A DNA stretch of 64,000 nucleotides, taken from the NCBI RefSeq assembly GCF_032818155.1, contig NZ_CP102589.1, forward strand, positions 3,582,001 to 3,646,000, in the 5' to 3' direction. The stretch's first letter is position 1; each line of letters opens with the position of its first letter. The notes beneath the pieces were generated by a model. It saw nothing but the letters and a program-made list of their open reading frames with translations, searched no databases and was not told where the DNA came from. The position numbers and the translations under genes are program-made. Positions 1 to 9,011 of the stretch are shown piece after piece. The stretch is from Niallia taxi. GTDB lineage: Bacteria > Bacillota > Bacilli > Bacillales > Cytobacillaceae.

Positions 1-98
1 CAGATGTTAAGGTTGAAGATAAAGATTTGAAATCCGTTCTTGATTCGACATCTACTGATTCCACAAGTGGGTCAACAAACACATCTACAAGCAAGTAA
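1..98 (+). CDS. prsA: PrsA foldase lipoprotein, C-terminal end only
   Basis: Only the last 31 codons lie in the window, in the frame starting at base 3 and ending with TAA at 96-98. The peptide has the charged stretch VKVEDKDLK followed by a Ser/Thr-rich tail ending in SK. This matches the tail I know for Bacillus PrsA, the extracytoplasmic peptidyl-prolyl isomerase lipoprotein that folds secreted proteins. The downstream neighbours yhaL and yhaM, convergent with it, are the same as in B. subtilis. The catalytic parvulin domain lies outside the window, so the call rests on tail similarity plus synteny. Confidence 0.8.
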   Translation, partial: DVKVEDKDLKSVLDSTSTDSTSGSTNTSTSK

Positions 99-101
99 CA
101 T

Positions 102-140
102 AAAAAGGGAAACTAGAGATAATCTCTAGCTTCCCTTTTA
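102..140. terminator. Bidirectional terminator between prsA and yhaL
   Basis: A near-perfect inverted repeat has arms at 103-120 and 121-139 with A-runs and T-runs on the flanks. It can end both the rightward prsA transcript and the leftward yhaL transcript. The yhaL stop codon lies within its right edge. Confidence 0.85.
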
Positions 141-338
141 ATTTTCATACACTCTTTCTTTATCACTGCCTATTTTCTTATGCTTTTCCTCCTCCATCCT
201 TTTTATATAAACATCGCCTTCTCTTTCGATAATCTCCTGCTCCTGCTGCCTGTCCTCTTTTCCAGACTTAACAGCCATAAATGCACTTACAACAATGCCC
301 CCCAATACAAACAGCACCCACATTGGTATCTCAAACAT
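138..338 (-). CDS. yhaL: Sporulation protein YhaL, small membrane protein
   Basis: This 66-residue protein has one N-terminal hydrophobic segment (about residues 5-22) and a highly charged cytoplasmic tail (KSGKEDRQQEQEI...). Size, topology and position between prsA and yhaM match the B. subtilis YhaL family, annotated as sporulation-related but without a defined biochemical role. The ATG is preceded by a GGGAG-type ribosome site. It has its own space from yhaM (a terminator lies between them), so it is probably transcribed separately. Confidence 0.8.
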   Translation of the reverse strand: MFEIPMWVLFVLGGIVVSAFMAVKSGKEDRQQEQEIIEREGDVYIKRMEEEKHKKIGSDKERVYEN

Positions 339-430
339 ACTATTAGCTCCCTTCTTTCGCTTTGTTTTCTCTTAATTACTACATCATATGCTAGAAAAGA
401 AAGGATATTCATCTTTTATAGCAAGACATA

Positions 431-463
431 TAAACAGGCTTCCTTCATAGAAAGGAAGCCTGT
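431..463 (-). terminator. Terminator downstream of yhaM
   Basis: A 12-bp inverted repeat (434-445 with 452-463) lies just past the yhaM stop. On the minus strand it is followed by a short U-rich tract, so it probably ends the yhaO-N-M transcript. Confidence 0.65.
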
Positions 464-474
464 TGTGTAATCTA

Positions 475-1422
475 TTAATTATGGAAGGAAGGCTTGTAAA
501 AGGATCTGTTTTCCAATGGGAAAATTCTTTCAGAGAACTCACCTGGTTTTACACGTTCTAGTGCTCTGTCTAGCATATTCATCTTCGCATCCAAATTATC
601 AATATAGTGAAGAATTTCTGCTTCTTTAATAAGAGGTGCTTTTGGGCTGCCCCATTCTGCTTTTCCATGATGAGATAGCACTAAATGCTGAAGGATCATT
701 ACTTCCTCCCCTTTGATGCCAAGCTCATCTGCTGCTTTTCCTATTTCATTTACCATTATTGTAATATGCCCCAATAGATTTCCCTCTACAGTATACGTGG
801 TTGAAATTGGTCCAGACAGCTCTTGTACTTTCCCTAAGTCATGAAGGATAATGCCGCCGTACAGCAGGTCTGTATCAAGACTCGGATAAAGCCCTGCAAT
901 CGATTTCGCTAAATCAAGCATGCTGACAACATGGTAGGCCAAGCCTGAGACGAACTCATGATGGTTCTTCGTTGCCGCTGGGTACTCGAAAAACTCCTTC
1001 TGATGCTTTTTAACAAGATGTCTTGTTATGCGCTGTATGTTAGGATTTTTCATATCAAAAATATATTGGTTTATTTTTGCTTGCATTTCTTCGCTTTCAA
1101 GTGGCGCTGTTTCAATAAAATCTGACAGTCGCACACTCTCCTCTTGGGAAACAAGCTTTATTTGACGGATTCTAAGCTGCATTCTGCCTCTGTAGTTTTG
1201 GATATCCCCATTTATTTTTACAATTGTTTCAGGCTGATATATTTGCTCATCTGCATCTGTAGCATCCCATAGCTTTGCTTCTATTTCTCCACTTTTATCT
1301 TGGAAAATCAATGTTAAGAAAGGCTTGCCATTGCTGGCCAACGCCCTTGCTGAACTTTTTATCAGTAAGTGGGAATCAAACTGATCTCCAACGTCATAGT
1401 GTAGGACTCCTTTTTTATCCAA
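475..1422 (-). CDS. yhaM: 3'-5' exoribonuclease/exonuclease YhaM
   Basis: YhaM degrades RNA, and single-stranded DNA, from the 3' end. The protein has an N-terminal OB-fold (about residues 20-95, with [10 protein letters not shown] and GEIEAKLWD) and an HD phosphohydrolase domain, with the HD pair at residues 194-195 in ILHDLGKV. Length is 315 residues, against 314 as I know it for B. subtilis. The frame is open for 47 more codons upstream, but that part overlaps yhaN and is unlike the family. The TTG at 1422 has a GGAG site ten bases upstream and begins the family N-terminus, so I use it. It is the last gene of the yhaO-yhaN-yhaM operon, linking RNA/DNA 3'-end trimming with the SbcCD-like pair upstream. 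Confidence 0.93.
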   Translation of the reverse strand: MDKKGVLHYDVGDQFDSHLLIKSSARALASNGKPFLTLIFQDKSGEIEAKLWDATDADEQIYQPETIVKINGDIQNYRGRMQLRIRQIKLVSQEESVRLSDFIETAPLESEEMQAKINQYIFDMKNPNIQRITRHLVKKHQKEFFEYPAATKNHHEFVSGLAYHVVSMLDLAKSIAGLYPSLDTDLLYGGIILHDLGKVQELSGPISTTYTVEGNLLGHITIMVNEIGKAADELGIKGEEVMILQHLVLSHHGKAEWGSPKAPLIKEAEILHYIDNLDAKMNMLDRALERVKPGEFSERIFPLENRSFYKPSFHN

Positions 1423-1481
1423 GGTACTTTCGCTCCTTTTCCATCTATCTTTATTCGTTCCTAGTATAACATTATTTACTT

Positions 1482-4478
1482 CTACCGGTCTCTCTCTAAA
1501 GAGGGCTGCATAAGAGAATGAATTTGCCCTTCTGGAAAATGTTCTAGTAAATGGCTGTGGCATGTAAAGAAAAGCAACTGATTATCCCTGCATGTTTTCA
1601 AGAGCTCAAGCACCTTCTTTGTCCTTTTGCTGTCAAAATTAACAAAGCTATCATCAATAATAATTGGCAGTGGATATTTCTGATAAAATGTTTGAGTAAG
1701 CGCAAGCCTAATTGCCACATAAAGCTGCTCAGCTGTCCCTCTGCTTAGCTCCTTCGCTTCAAAAAAGGTATTGTTCGCACTTTCCAGCAAAAATCCAATT
1801 CCTTCTTCCTTCGGCAATATCCTAACATATTGACCTTCTGTTAAAATAGCGAAATACTCCTCCGCTTTTTGCAGCATAACAGGCAGCTGCTTATCTTTAT
1901 AGGCATTGACCGTTTTTGTCAGGAAATGCTTTGCGGCAGCATATTTCCCCCATTCCTTGACTTCCTCCTGAAACTCATCTTTCAATTGTTTAAATAAATG
2001 CAATTTCTCTGTATAAGTTCCACCACTTTCCAGTTCGGAAATTGTAATTCCAGTTGTGGCGCTGTCTTTCATAATCTGCTTGATTCTGTCATTTTTTTGT
2101 GCAAGCTTTTCTGTTAAGCGCGACTTTTCTGCTTCTGGATTTTCTAAACTGCCTAGCACGTCTATCTCTTCTTGCGAAAAACGAAAATGAGCTAATTTTT
2201 CCTGTAATGCGAACAGCTTTGCATCCAAGCTGAGTTTTTCTGTATTAAGCTCGCCCTTTTTACGGTATTCCTCTTCTGTTTCTGCTTCAGCAAGGGCAAG
2301 CAATTCAGCAGCTTCTGACGAAAAGATAGAGAGCTCTCCTTCTAAACCATTTAGCTCCTGGATATATTCCTCTATTGCCCTTTGATTCTCCTGCCAGTAG
2401 ATTTTCTTTTCCTTCTCGTCTCTGACACTATTTACTAGCTGAATGGACATAAAGGTGAGCGATTCTGCTCCTGCAGAAAAAAACTGCTCATAATAGCTGG
2501 ATATTTTCGCAGCTATTTGGTCTGATTCTTTCTCTATTTCCGAAATATCCTCTAAAATTGCCCATTTATCCTTTAGCTTCATTTTCCATTCATCCAAAAG
2601 CAAATAGGCATCATAAATAAAATCACGTGCAAGCTGCTCTGGTATTTTCAAAGCAATGCTAAGCTCCTTAAGAACTTGCTGGTGCTCCCTGTATTGATGC
2701 TCCCAGGACTCAAAGCCATGGAGAATTCTATCATATTCCCGTGTTTGCTGCTCCAGCTTCACTAGATTCAAGCTATAATTTTCTCTTGCTTGATTGTCCC
2801 TTTCAAGTGCCTCTTTAAGTGCAAATACGTCAGACACTTCGCCCGTTCCTGACACATCATTAGTGGCTGCATTTTCTCGCTTCAGCCTTTTTGCCTTGCC
2901 TTGGAGATTTGATCGTTCCTTTTGGGCAGATTTTATCCTTGTCATGTAATAAATGATAGCCGCGACTCCACCTATCACAGCTGCAAGCACTAAGTACGTC
3001 AGTTTTTCAGCCGCTCCTGCTAGTCCAATGACAATCAGCATAATCAAAATGAATAGGAACTGCATATTTGCAGCAAAATGGCTTTTTCGATTTGCTTCCA
3101 GCTGATTTTGGACATTATCCAAGTCCCGCGCAAGCATTGCGACCTTTTCTTTATGCCAGCTGATATTTTCCGCTGCTTTAAGCTGGCTTTCTAATTCCTT
3201 CCTGTTTTCATCAGAAAGCAGCCTCGCTTCCATTTCAGCTGTCGAATGTTCAAGCGCTTCAAGCTGCAGCTGCTCTTCCTTAAGCCTTGAATCAAGCTCA
3301 AATCGTGAGGATTTAAGGCTTTTCTGCTTTGCATCTGCATTAGCACATTGCTCTTTCATGAAAATGCTTGTATTAATTTCAGAAATATCATCCGTTGTTA
3401 ATGGAATATGCAATTTTTCTTGAAGGATTTTGATGTCCTTTTCAAGCATGGAGAGCTGACTTATCAGCTGATTTTTTCGCTTTTGCAGCTCTTCATAAAC
3501 AGGCATTTTTCCGCTTGCTTCTGTTATTTCTCCAGCCTCCTCCAATAGCTTTTCATTTGGCTGAAGCTGTGTCTGCTTCTCCGTTAACACCTTCATTTTG
3601 TTTTGTACATGCTGAATTTGACTTTGCACTGTCAGCATTCTGTCCTTAATGCGTTCCCATCTTTCTAACCCGGCATTCGGAAAGGCAAGGTTCTTGTAAT
3701 TCTTCCTATTGCCTTCCGTTACTTCTATTTCAAACACGATCGGAGCAGCCTCCACCCATTTTTCGAGCTTTGTGATGTTCCATGCAAGACTAGCTGTATC
3801 AGCTTCTGCTGCTTCCAATTCCTCAGCAAGCTGTTCTCTTCTCTCCAATAGCTCCCGATATTGACCATTTGTTCTCTCAGCACTTTTCAGCTGCTGATGG
3901 GCATCCTTTAAATCTAGCAACAGCTCATTCAGAACTGGCTTCTTACCATTAGGTCTAAAGCGTGAATCCAGCTCCTTCTGCAGTTCATTGTCTGCTTTTG
4001 AAATGCTGTCTGATCCAATCATACCTGTCGAAAACAAGAATCTGCCAATTTCCTCACTTTTTAAGCCATGGATGTTTTGCAAGCCGTCAAGATTAAAGGA
4101 AAAGATAGATTGATAAAGTCCTTTATCAACACCTTGCAGCAATTCTCCAAGCAATTGCTCTTGTCCTTTTTGACCATTCTCCAATACGACTGTAACATCA
4201 CCAGCAGCTTTCCCTTTTACACGCTCAATTGATGCCAGCCCATGCTCCGGAAACCATACTGTTAGCTTCCCGCCATATTTATGTTGCAGTTTCGGTTCAT
4301 ATCTTAGCTCTGTTTGAACCTTTGTAGGAAATCCGAACAGAATGCTGTGGATGAAGCTCATAATCGTTGACTTGCCTGCTTCATTTTCTCCAAAAAAAAC
4401 TTGGATATCTGCATCTAAATCAATGGTGATATTCTCCAGCTTTCCATATCCATAAATTGTAATTGTTTTAATTCGCAC
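1482..4478 (-). CDS. yhaN: SbcC/Rad50-like ATPase YhaN with a membrane hairpin
   Basis: This 998-residue SMC/Rad50-type ATPase has Walker [10 protein letters not shown] at residues 30-38, long coiled coils, and a C-terminal ABC-type signature ([13 protein letters not shown]) with Walker B ([11 protein letters not shown]). Instead of a CxxC zinc hook at the coiled-coil apex there are two hydrophobic segments, about residues 472-489 and 493-512, separated by AAEK. That predicts membrane attachment at the middle of the coil. It starts with GTG after a GGGAG site, 13 bases after yhaO. Partnership with the nuclease YhaO is expected by analogy with SbcCD/Mre11-Rad50. The substrate is not shown by sequence. 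Confidence 0.9.
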   Translation of the reverse strand: MRIKTITIYGYGKLENITIDLDADIQVFFGENEAGKSTIMSFIHSILFGFPTKVQTELRYEPKLQHKYGGKLTVWFPEHGLASIERVKGKAAGDVTVVLENGQKGQEQLLGELLQGVDKGLYQSIFSFNLDGLQNIHGLKSEEIGRFLFSTGMIGSDSISKADNELQKELDSRFRPNGKKPVLNELLLDLKDAHQQLKSAERTNGQYRELLERREQLAEELEAAEADTASLAWNITKLEKWVEAAPIVFEIEVTEGNRKNYKNLAFPNAGLERWERIKDRMLTVQSQIQHVQNKMKVLTEKQTQLQPNEKLLEEAGEITEASGKMPVYEELQKRKNQLISQLSMLEKDIKILQEKLHIPLTTDDISEINTSIFMKEQCANADAKQKSLKSSRFELDSRLKEEQLQLEALEHSTAEMEARLLSDENRKELESQLKAAENISWHKEKVAMLARDLDNVQNQLEANRKSHFAANMQFLFILIMLIVIGLAGAAEKLTYLVLAAVIGGVAAIIYYMTRIKSAQKERSNLQGKAKRLKRENAATNDVSGTGEVSDVFALKEALERDNQARENYSLNLVKLEQQTREYDRILHGFESWEHQYREHQQVLKELSIALKIPEQLARDFIYDAYLLLDEWKMKLKDKWAILEDISEIEKESDQIAAKISSYYEQFFSAGAESLTFMSIQLVNSVRDEKEKKIYWQENQRAIEEYIQELNGLEGELSIFSSEAAELLALAEAETEEEYRKKGELNTEKLSLDAKLFALQEKLAHFRFSQEEIDVLGSLENPEAEKSRLTEKLAQKNDRIKQIMKDSATTGITISELESGGTYTEKLHLFKQLKDEFQEEVKEWGKYAAAKHFLTKTVNAYKDKQLPVMLQKAEEYFAILTEGQYVRILPKEEGIGFLLESANNTFFEAKELSRGTAEQLYVAIRLALTQTFYQKYPLPIIIDDSFVNFDSKRTKKVLELLKTCRDNQLLFFTCHSHLLEHFPEGQIHSLMQPSLERDR

Positions 4479-4491
4479 TATTTTTCACTCC

Positions 4492-5700
4492 CTAAGAGAC
4501 ACCATTCAGCATGGTGAACAGCAGCCGTTCTGCTTCTTCTGCCAGCTCCTCTTTCTCTCGTTCAGTTAATTCCGAAAGATAGCGGTAAACACCTGGATGA
4601 CGATAAATTGGTGCCACAGCCTCATCAATGGAATCAGTTTCTTTCACAGCTTGAAAAAGCTCTGTAAAAAACGCTGAGTCTGACTCAAGCTTTGCCTTAT
4701 TCCAACTGATATTTTCTGTTATCGACAGACTCGAAATCCATGCAAAATTTGTTTCATCGAGTTCATCCTCCTGTAGTATCTCCAATAATTCTCCTGCTTG
4801 AAGACTGCCGATTCCCTCTGCATTTATAATAGAAATGGCCAAAATAGTAGGCAAGCCTTGATCTCTTTCCTTCTCTTGAGCAATATGGCAAAGCGACAAA
4901 AGCTCGTCGGCATTTTTGGCACCTGCAGCATCTATTTGCACAGACTTCCATAAACATGTTGCTGTTGGAATAAATTCCAGCTCAGCATCCCCGTTGTTCA
5001 ATTTAACATAATAACAGCCCTTTTCTCCGGTTTCCTTTTTATGTCTTCCTTGAATATTTCCCGGATACACAACAGGAGGGTCTGCCTGCAGTACTGCTCG
5101 TTTATGTATATGGCCCAATGCCCAGTAATTCATCCCCTTTGAAGCTAACTCCTGTAAGTTAAAAGGAGCATACGGACTGTGATCGCTGTTTCCCTCCATG
5201 CTGCCATGCAATAGACCTATATGGTAATCTGCAGTGTCTGTTTTTTCGTATGTATTTATTCTTCTATCATATAAATGCCTTGTTTCATAGCTGAAGCCGT
5301 ATAAATGGATTTTCGTGTTCCGTTTTTTGTGCTCGAAAACAGTCACGTCTGAAGGGAAGATATGAACATTATCAGGAAAGCTTACTTCCAGCCAGCTTCC
5401 ACTTAAATGATCATGATTCCCATGGATGATATATACGTCTATCTCCTGAATTTTAAGTCTTTCCATCTCTTTTTTGAAAAGGATTTGTGCCCGCAGACTC
5501 CTGTCTTCTCCATCATAAATATCTCCTGCGATAAGAACGAAATCGACTTGTCTTGCAATCGCCGTATCCACTATTTTCCTGAAGGAGGCGAAAGTACTTT
5601 CGCGGAGCTGTGCCCGAATAGGAGCAGGCAGATTTTTCAGTCCAAGCATCGGGCTGTCCAAATGAAGGTCTGCGCAGTGTATAAATGTAATCTCTTCCAT
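4492..5700 (-). CDS. yhaO: Mre11/SbcD-like metallophosphoesterase YhaO
   Basis: The 402-residue protein carries the calcineurin-like nuclease motifs in order: D11 and H13 in ADLHLDSP, GDIYD at 59-63, HGNHD at 93-97, LLHGS and GHIH near 215. These bind the two catalytic metals in Mre11/SbcD nucleases. The C-terminal third is a capping region. ATG 5700 has a strong AGGAGG site. It is the first gene of yhaO-N-M, separated from yhaN by 13 bases, so nuclease and ATPase are made together. The neighbourhood suggests DNA-end or recombination processing, possibly at the membrane because of the YhaN hairpin. Confidence 0.92.
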   Translation of the reverse strand: MEEITFIHCADLHLDSPMLGLKNLPAPIRAQLRESTFASFRKIVDTAIARQVDFVLIAGDIYDGEDRSLRAQILFKKEMERLKIQEIDVYIIHGNHDHLSGSWLEVSFPDNVHIFPSDVTVFEHKKRNTKIHLYGFSYETRHLYDRRINTYEKTDTADYHIGLLHGSMEGNSDHSPYAPFNLQELASKGMNYWALGHIHKRAVLQADPPVVYPGNIQGRHKKETGEKGCYYVKLNNGDAELEFIPTATCLWKSVQIDAAGAKNADELLSLCHIAQEKERDQGLPTILAISIINAEGIGSLQAGELLEILQEDELDETNFAWISSLSITENISWNKAKLESDSAFFTELFQAVKETDSIDEAVAPIYRHPGVYRYLSELTEREKEELAEEAERLLFTMLNGVS

Positions 5701-5765
5701 ACTACTTCCTCCTTTCTTCTATTTTATATTACCATCATTAAAATACGAATGCACGTTCCTATTCA

Positions 5766-6635
5766 CTATAATTCAAGATGCATTCCTATTGGTATACAGT
5801 GAGAGTCTGCTCCATGTCCTAACTTTTCTGTTTTTGCAATTGGAGTTCTGTATTTTTCAGTGTACTGGAGCAAAAGCTCCTCTACTGAAGGACTGCAAGT
5901 ATTTTTCTCCATATAAGTGAATGTGCCTAACAGAATGCCAGTACATTTTTCAAAAATGCCGAGCTGGTCTAGCTGAGCAAAATACGAGGCAATAGCCGCA
6001 GGGCCACCTCCTAGACTTTCAAGAAAAAGAAGCTTTCCTTCTGGATCAGGCATATATCGAGTGCCTGCTAGCTTCAAAAGGCATCTTGCATTCCCCCCGA
6101 TCACACATCCGCTCATGTCGCTGCCGCGGAGCCATTTATATGAAAAGGTTACACTGTCATTTGGAGATGCCCAGCTTTCAAGAAACACTTTAGCAAATAA
6201 GGCTTTTTGAAAATCTGCGTCCGGTCCTATAAGATTCATTGCCTGGTAATGAAGATTAGCTACACCAGTTAAAGCAAACAATGCATTATTGAGGACAGAC
6301 AAATCGCTAATGCCTATAAAGGGCTTCGGATTTTTCTTAATAACAGTACTATCTATAAAGGAAAGCACCTCATTGGCAGAGTTTCCGCCTGACAGGTCGA
6401 ATATAGCTTTAATTTCCTTATCTGCATATAGCTTCATTAGCTCTGCTGCTCTCTGTTTTGGGGCACCGCTGAATGGAGTATTTTCGTTTGCATAAAAGGT
6501 TTTTGCATAAACGGAATAAATCCCAAACTGTTCAAGCTGCTTTTCTAAAAACGAATAGGCACTTGCTTTCGACTCGTCTCTTCCATCAGAGCAAGCAATA
6601 AAGGCGACTTTGTCCCCCTTTTGTAATAAACTCAT
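5766..6635 (-). CDS. S66 family LD-carboxypeptidase / MccF-like peptidase
   Basis: The S66 family cuts tetrapeptide L,D-bonds of recycled muropeptides or inactivates peptide-nucleotide antibiotics such as microcin C. The family pattern is visible: a GG-containing nucleophile loop (LSGGNSANEVL, 81-91), FIGISDLSVL, the Glu loop LLFLESLGG and the C-terminal LGHGADSHCIPIG with the catalytic His. At 289 residues it is slightly short. By eye the position that normally holds the nucleophile Ser aligns with Ala87, with a Ser one residue earlier, so activity is uncertain. It is monocistronic, 65 bases beyond yhaO on the same strand. ATG 6635 follows an AAGAAGGTG site. Confidence 0.8.
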   Translation of the reverse strand: MSLLQKGDKVAFIACSDGRDESKASAYSFLEKQLEQFGIYSVYAKTFYANENTPFSGAPKQRAAELMKLYADKEIKAIFDLSGGNSANEVLSFIDSTVIKKNPKPFIGISDLSVLNNALFALTGVANLHYQAMNLIGPDADFQKALFAKVFLESWASPNDSVTFSYKWLRGSDMSGCVIGGNARCLLKLAGTRYMPDPEGKLLFLESLGGGPAAIASYFAQLDQLGIFEKCTGILLGTFTYMEKNTCSPSVEELLLQYTEKYRTPIAKTEKLGHGADSHCIPIGMHLEL

Positions 6636-6710
6636 AAAACACCTTCTTTCATCCTCATAGGTTCATTGTACAAGTATGGACGAGACTAGCAATAATTTTT
6701 CTTCATTAAT

Positions 6711-6740
6711 AAAAAAGATTCACGAATTGAATCGTGAATC
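6711..6740 (-). terminator. Terminator after yhaP
   Basis: A hairpin with arms GATTCACGA / TCGTGAATC lies at 6717-6740. On the minus strand it is followed by six U residues (6716-6711). It ends the yhaQ-yhaP transcript. Confidence 0.85.
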
Positions 6741-6749
6741 CTTTAAGCA

Positions 6750-7997
6750 TTATTCCTTTTTCGTTAACTGGAGTGCTTTCTTAATATCCTTGAACGAATT
6801 AGATTTCCCATACATAAGCACACCGCCTTTATAAACTCTTCCGCCAAAGACAGCCAGAATGATGATGGAAGCAGCCAATACGCCCATACCTAAAATCGGC
6901 TCCCACACTGGAAGGCTCAGCATACCTGCCCGCATGAACATCAGCATTGGTGTAAAGAACGGAATATAAGAGGTAATAGTAATAAATGTCGTATCTGGGT
7001 TATTCAAACCAAACATCGCAATCATAAAGCCTGCCACTACCATTAAAGTCATTGGAGTAATCATTTGCTGTACATCCTCAATGCGGCTGACAAGTGATCC
7101 GAGGAATGCTGCCAGCGTTGCATATAAGAAATAACCGAGAACAAAAAATACAACAGCATAGACGATTGTTGCAGCAGGAATGCCGCTAAAACCAAGAAAG
7201 CCATCAAGTGTGCTCATGTTATCATTATTTGTAACAGAAAAATACCCTGCTACAAGCAGAATCGCCAGCTGGGTTATACTCACAAGCCCGATACCTAAAA
7301 TCTTTGCAAACATATGTTTAATCGGAGACACACTGGAAATCAAAATTTCCATAACCCGCGAAGATTTTTCTGTCGCTACCTCCATTGCTATCATGTTAGC
7401 ATATAGGATAACTGCAAAATAAATGAGGAATAACAGCACATAGACAAGTCCTCTTGCCTGATTTAATTCTTCCTCTGTTTTCGCATTCTTTTCAAGGGCA
7501 AAATGCTCAAATGGCACTGGTTCGTTTAATTTCTCCAGCTGTTCACCAGAAAGATTCAATTGTGCTGCTGCCAGCTGACTCTTAACTGCTTGAACGATTG
7601 TTTCTACGCTAGTTGCTGTAGCTGAATCCGTAATATCCATACTATAGTAGGATGCTTGCGGTAAATTTTCATTATCATAGTCAAGAATCAACAGCCCTTG
7701 ATAGGAATCATCCTCTACCTTTTTCTTTGCTTGTGACTCACCATCTACATAGTGCTCCAGTTCCATTCCTTCTTGAATGGATTCTGACATTGCAGCAACA
7801 GATTGATACAATTCGTTCGTTTTATCGATGACCGCAATTTTATCGGATCCATCCTCATCATCGAACATTTCGAAGATAGATTGGATATTTGTTAAGCCAA
7901 GAATAAGCAGTAATGTAATAATCGTTGTAATGATGAATGATTTCGTTTTTACCTTTGTCCAGTAAGTATGAAATAAGATAATCCAAAAACTATTCAA
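6750..7997 (-). CDS. yhaP: ABC-2 type exporter permease YhaP (NatB-like)
   Basis: This membrane subunit has a first TM helix at the N-terminus (SFIITTIITLLLILGL), a large extracellular domain (about residues 45-175) and five or so TM helices in the C-terminal half, the layout of NatB/YhaP permeases. Length (about 415) matches B. subtilis YhaP. I choose TTG 7997 because an AGGTG site lies six bases upstream and the protein then begins LNSFWIIL, the family start. A GTG three codons earlier is possible. It overlaps the end of yhaQ by 8 bases. NatAB-type systems export sodium or respond to membrane stress; the substrate here is unknown. Confidence 0.85.
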   Translation of the reverse strand: MNSFWIILFHTYWTKVKTKSFIITTIITLLLILGLTNIQSIFEMFDDEDGSDKIAVIDKTNELYQSVAAMSESIQEGMELEHYVDGESQAKKKVEDDSYQGLLILDYDNENLPQASYYSMDITDSATATSVETIVQAVKSQLAAAQLNLSGEQLEKLNEPVPFEHFALEKNAKTEEELNQARGLVYVLLFLIYFAVILYANMIAMEVATEKSSRVMEILISSVSPIKHMFAKILGIGLVSITQLAILLVAGYFSVTNNDNMSTLDGFLGFSGIPAATIVYAVVFFVLGYFLYATLAAFLGSLVSRIEDVQQMITPMTLMVVAGFMIAMFGLNNPDTTFITITSYIPFFTPMLMFMRAGMLSLPVWEPILGMGVLAASIIILAVFGGRVYKGGVLMYGKSNSFKDIKKALQLTKKE

Positions 7998-8889
7998 GTG
8001 AAGCACCTACCTTTTCGATAAAAATATCATTTAAAGTCGGCTCCTCAAGCGCAAATTTTCGGATGAAGCCCCTTCCAACAATATCCTTCAAAATATTTTC
8101 TGCAATTTCCTCCCCTTCAATTTGCAATGCTGCTCCTTCTGTCGTTTGTTTCAGCTTAACAACACCAGGAAATTTAATTAAATAAGTCAAATCAAAATCA
8201 GCATGGATAGTGACATTTTTCTTCCCGAAGCTTCGTTTGATTTCCTTCAAGCCGCCATGTACTACCGGCTTTCCTTTATGCATGATACAAAGGTTCTCAC
8301 ACATTTCTTCAACATGCTCCATCCGGTGACTAGAAAAAACAATTGTCGTTCCTGAATTCTTCAAGTCGATAACAGCACTTTTCAACTGTTCCACATTAAC
8401 TGGGTCTAAACCACTAAATGGCTCATCCAAAATAAGAAGCTTCGGCTTATGCAGCACCGCACTGATGAATTGGATTTTTTGCTGATTCCCCTTTGAAAGC
8501 TCTTCTACCTTTTTCTCAAGATAATCAGGTATTTTAAAACGCTCCAGCCAATACTTCAGCTCCGTTAGTGCTTCCTTTTTGTCCATTCCGCGCAGTCTTG
8601 CTAAGTAAACAAGCTGGTCCTTTACCTTTAGTTTCGGGTAAAGTCCCCTTTCTTCAGGTAAATAGCCAATTTCTGGACTTGTCGAATAGTTAATGCCCTG
8701 TCCGTTCCAGGTGATTTCCCCTTCACTTATATCCAATATTCCGAGCAGCATGCGAAAGGTTGTCGTTTTGCCTGCACCGTTTCCGCCCAAAAATCCAAAC
8801 ATTTCATTTTCGGGAATTGATAAAGATACATTATCTACCGCAACAAATGAGCCAAATCCTTTTGTTACATTTTTTATTTCTAATGCCAT
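7990..8889 (-). CDS. yhaQ: ABC exporter ATPase YhaQ (NatA-like)
   Basis: This 299-residue ATP-binding subunit has Walker A GGNGAGKTT near residue 36, signature LSKGNQQKIQ, Walker B LLILDEPFSGLDP and the switch His in VFSSHRMEHVE. The C-terminal 80 residues are the accessory domain of the NatA/YhaQ group. ATG 8889 follows AGGAGGAG. It is the first gene of a two-gene operon with the permease yhaP, overlapping by 8 bases, so the two are translationally coupled and form one exporter. Confidence 0.92.
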   Translation of the reverse strand: MALEIKNVTKGFGSFVAVDNVSLSIPENEMFGFLGGNGAGKTTTFRMLLGILDISEGEITWNGQGINYSTSPEIGYLPEERGLYPKLKVKDQLVYLARLRGMDKKEALTELKYWLERFKIPDYLEKKVEELSKGNQQKIQFISAVLHKPKLLILDEPFSGLDPVNVEQLKSAVIDLKNSGTTIVFSSHRMEHVEEMCENLCIMHKGKPVVHGGLKEIKRSFGKKNVTIHADFDLTYLIKFPGVVKLKQTTEGAALQIEGEEIAENILKDIVGRGFIRKFALEEPTLNDIFIEKVGASLE

Positions 8890-8969
8890 TTCCGATCTCC
8901 TCCTTCACCTTTCATACGAAAAGATATGCAGAAAGTTTCACAAATAACTGTAAAATTGGACAAAATTAT

Positions 8970-9006
8970 AAAAAGTCCCGTGAAGTAATACTTCACGGGA
9001 CTTTTT
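8970..9006. terminator. Strong terminator after pbuG
   Basis: A perfect stem (AAAAAGTCCCGTGAAGT with its complement) is flanked by A and T runs. It works on both strands. On the minus strand it ends pbuG. Confidence 0.9.
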
Positions 9007-9011
9007 AAGCT

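Noticed and set aside
1423..1563. N-terminal extension of YhaM by 47 residues
   Set aside because: It overlaps yhaN, is unlike the YhaM family, and a TTG with a good ribosome site at 1422 gives the family length.
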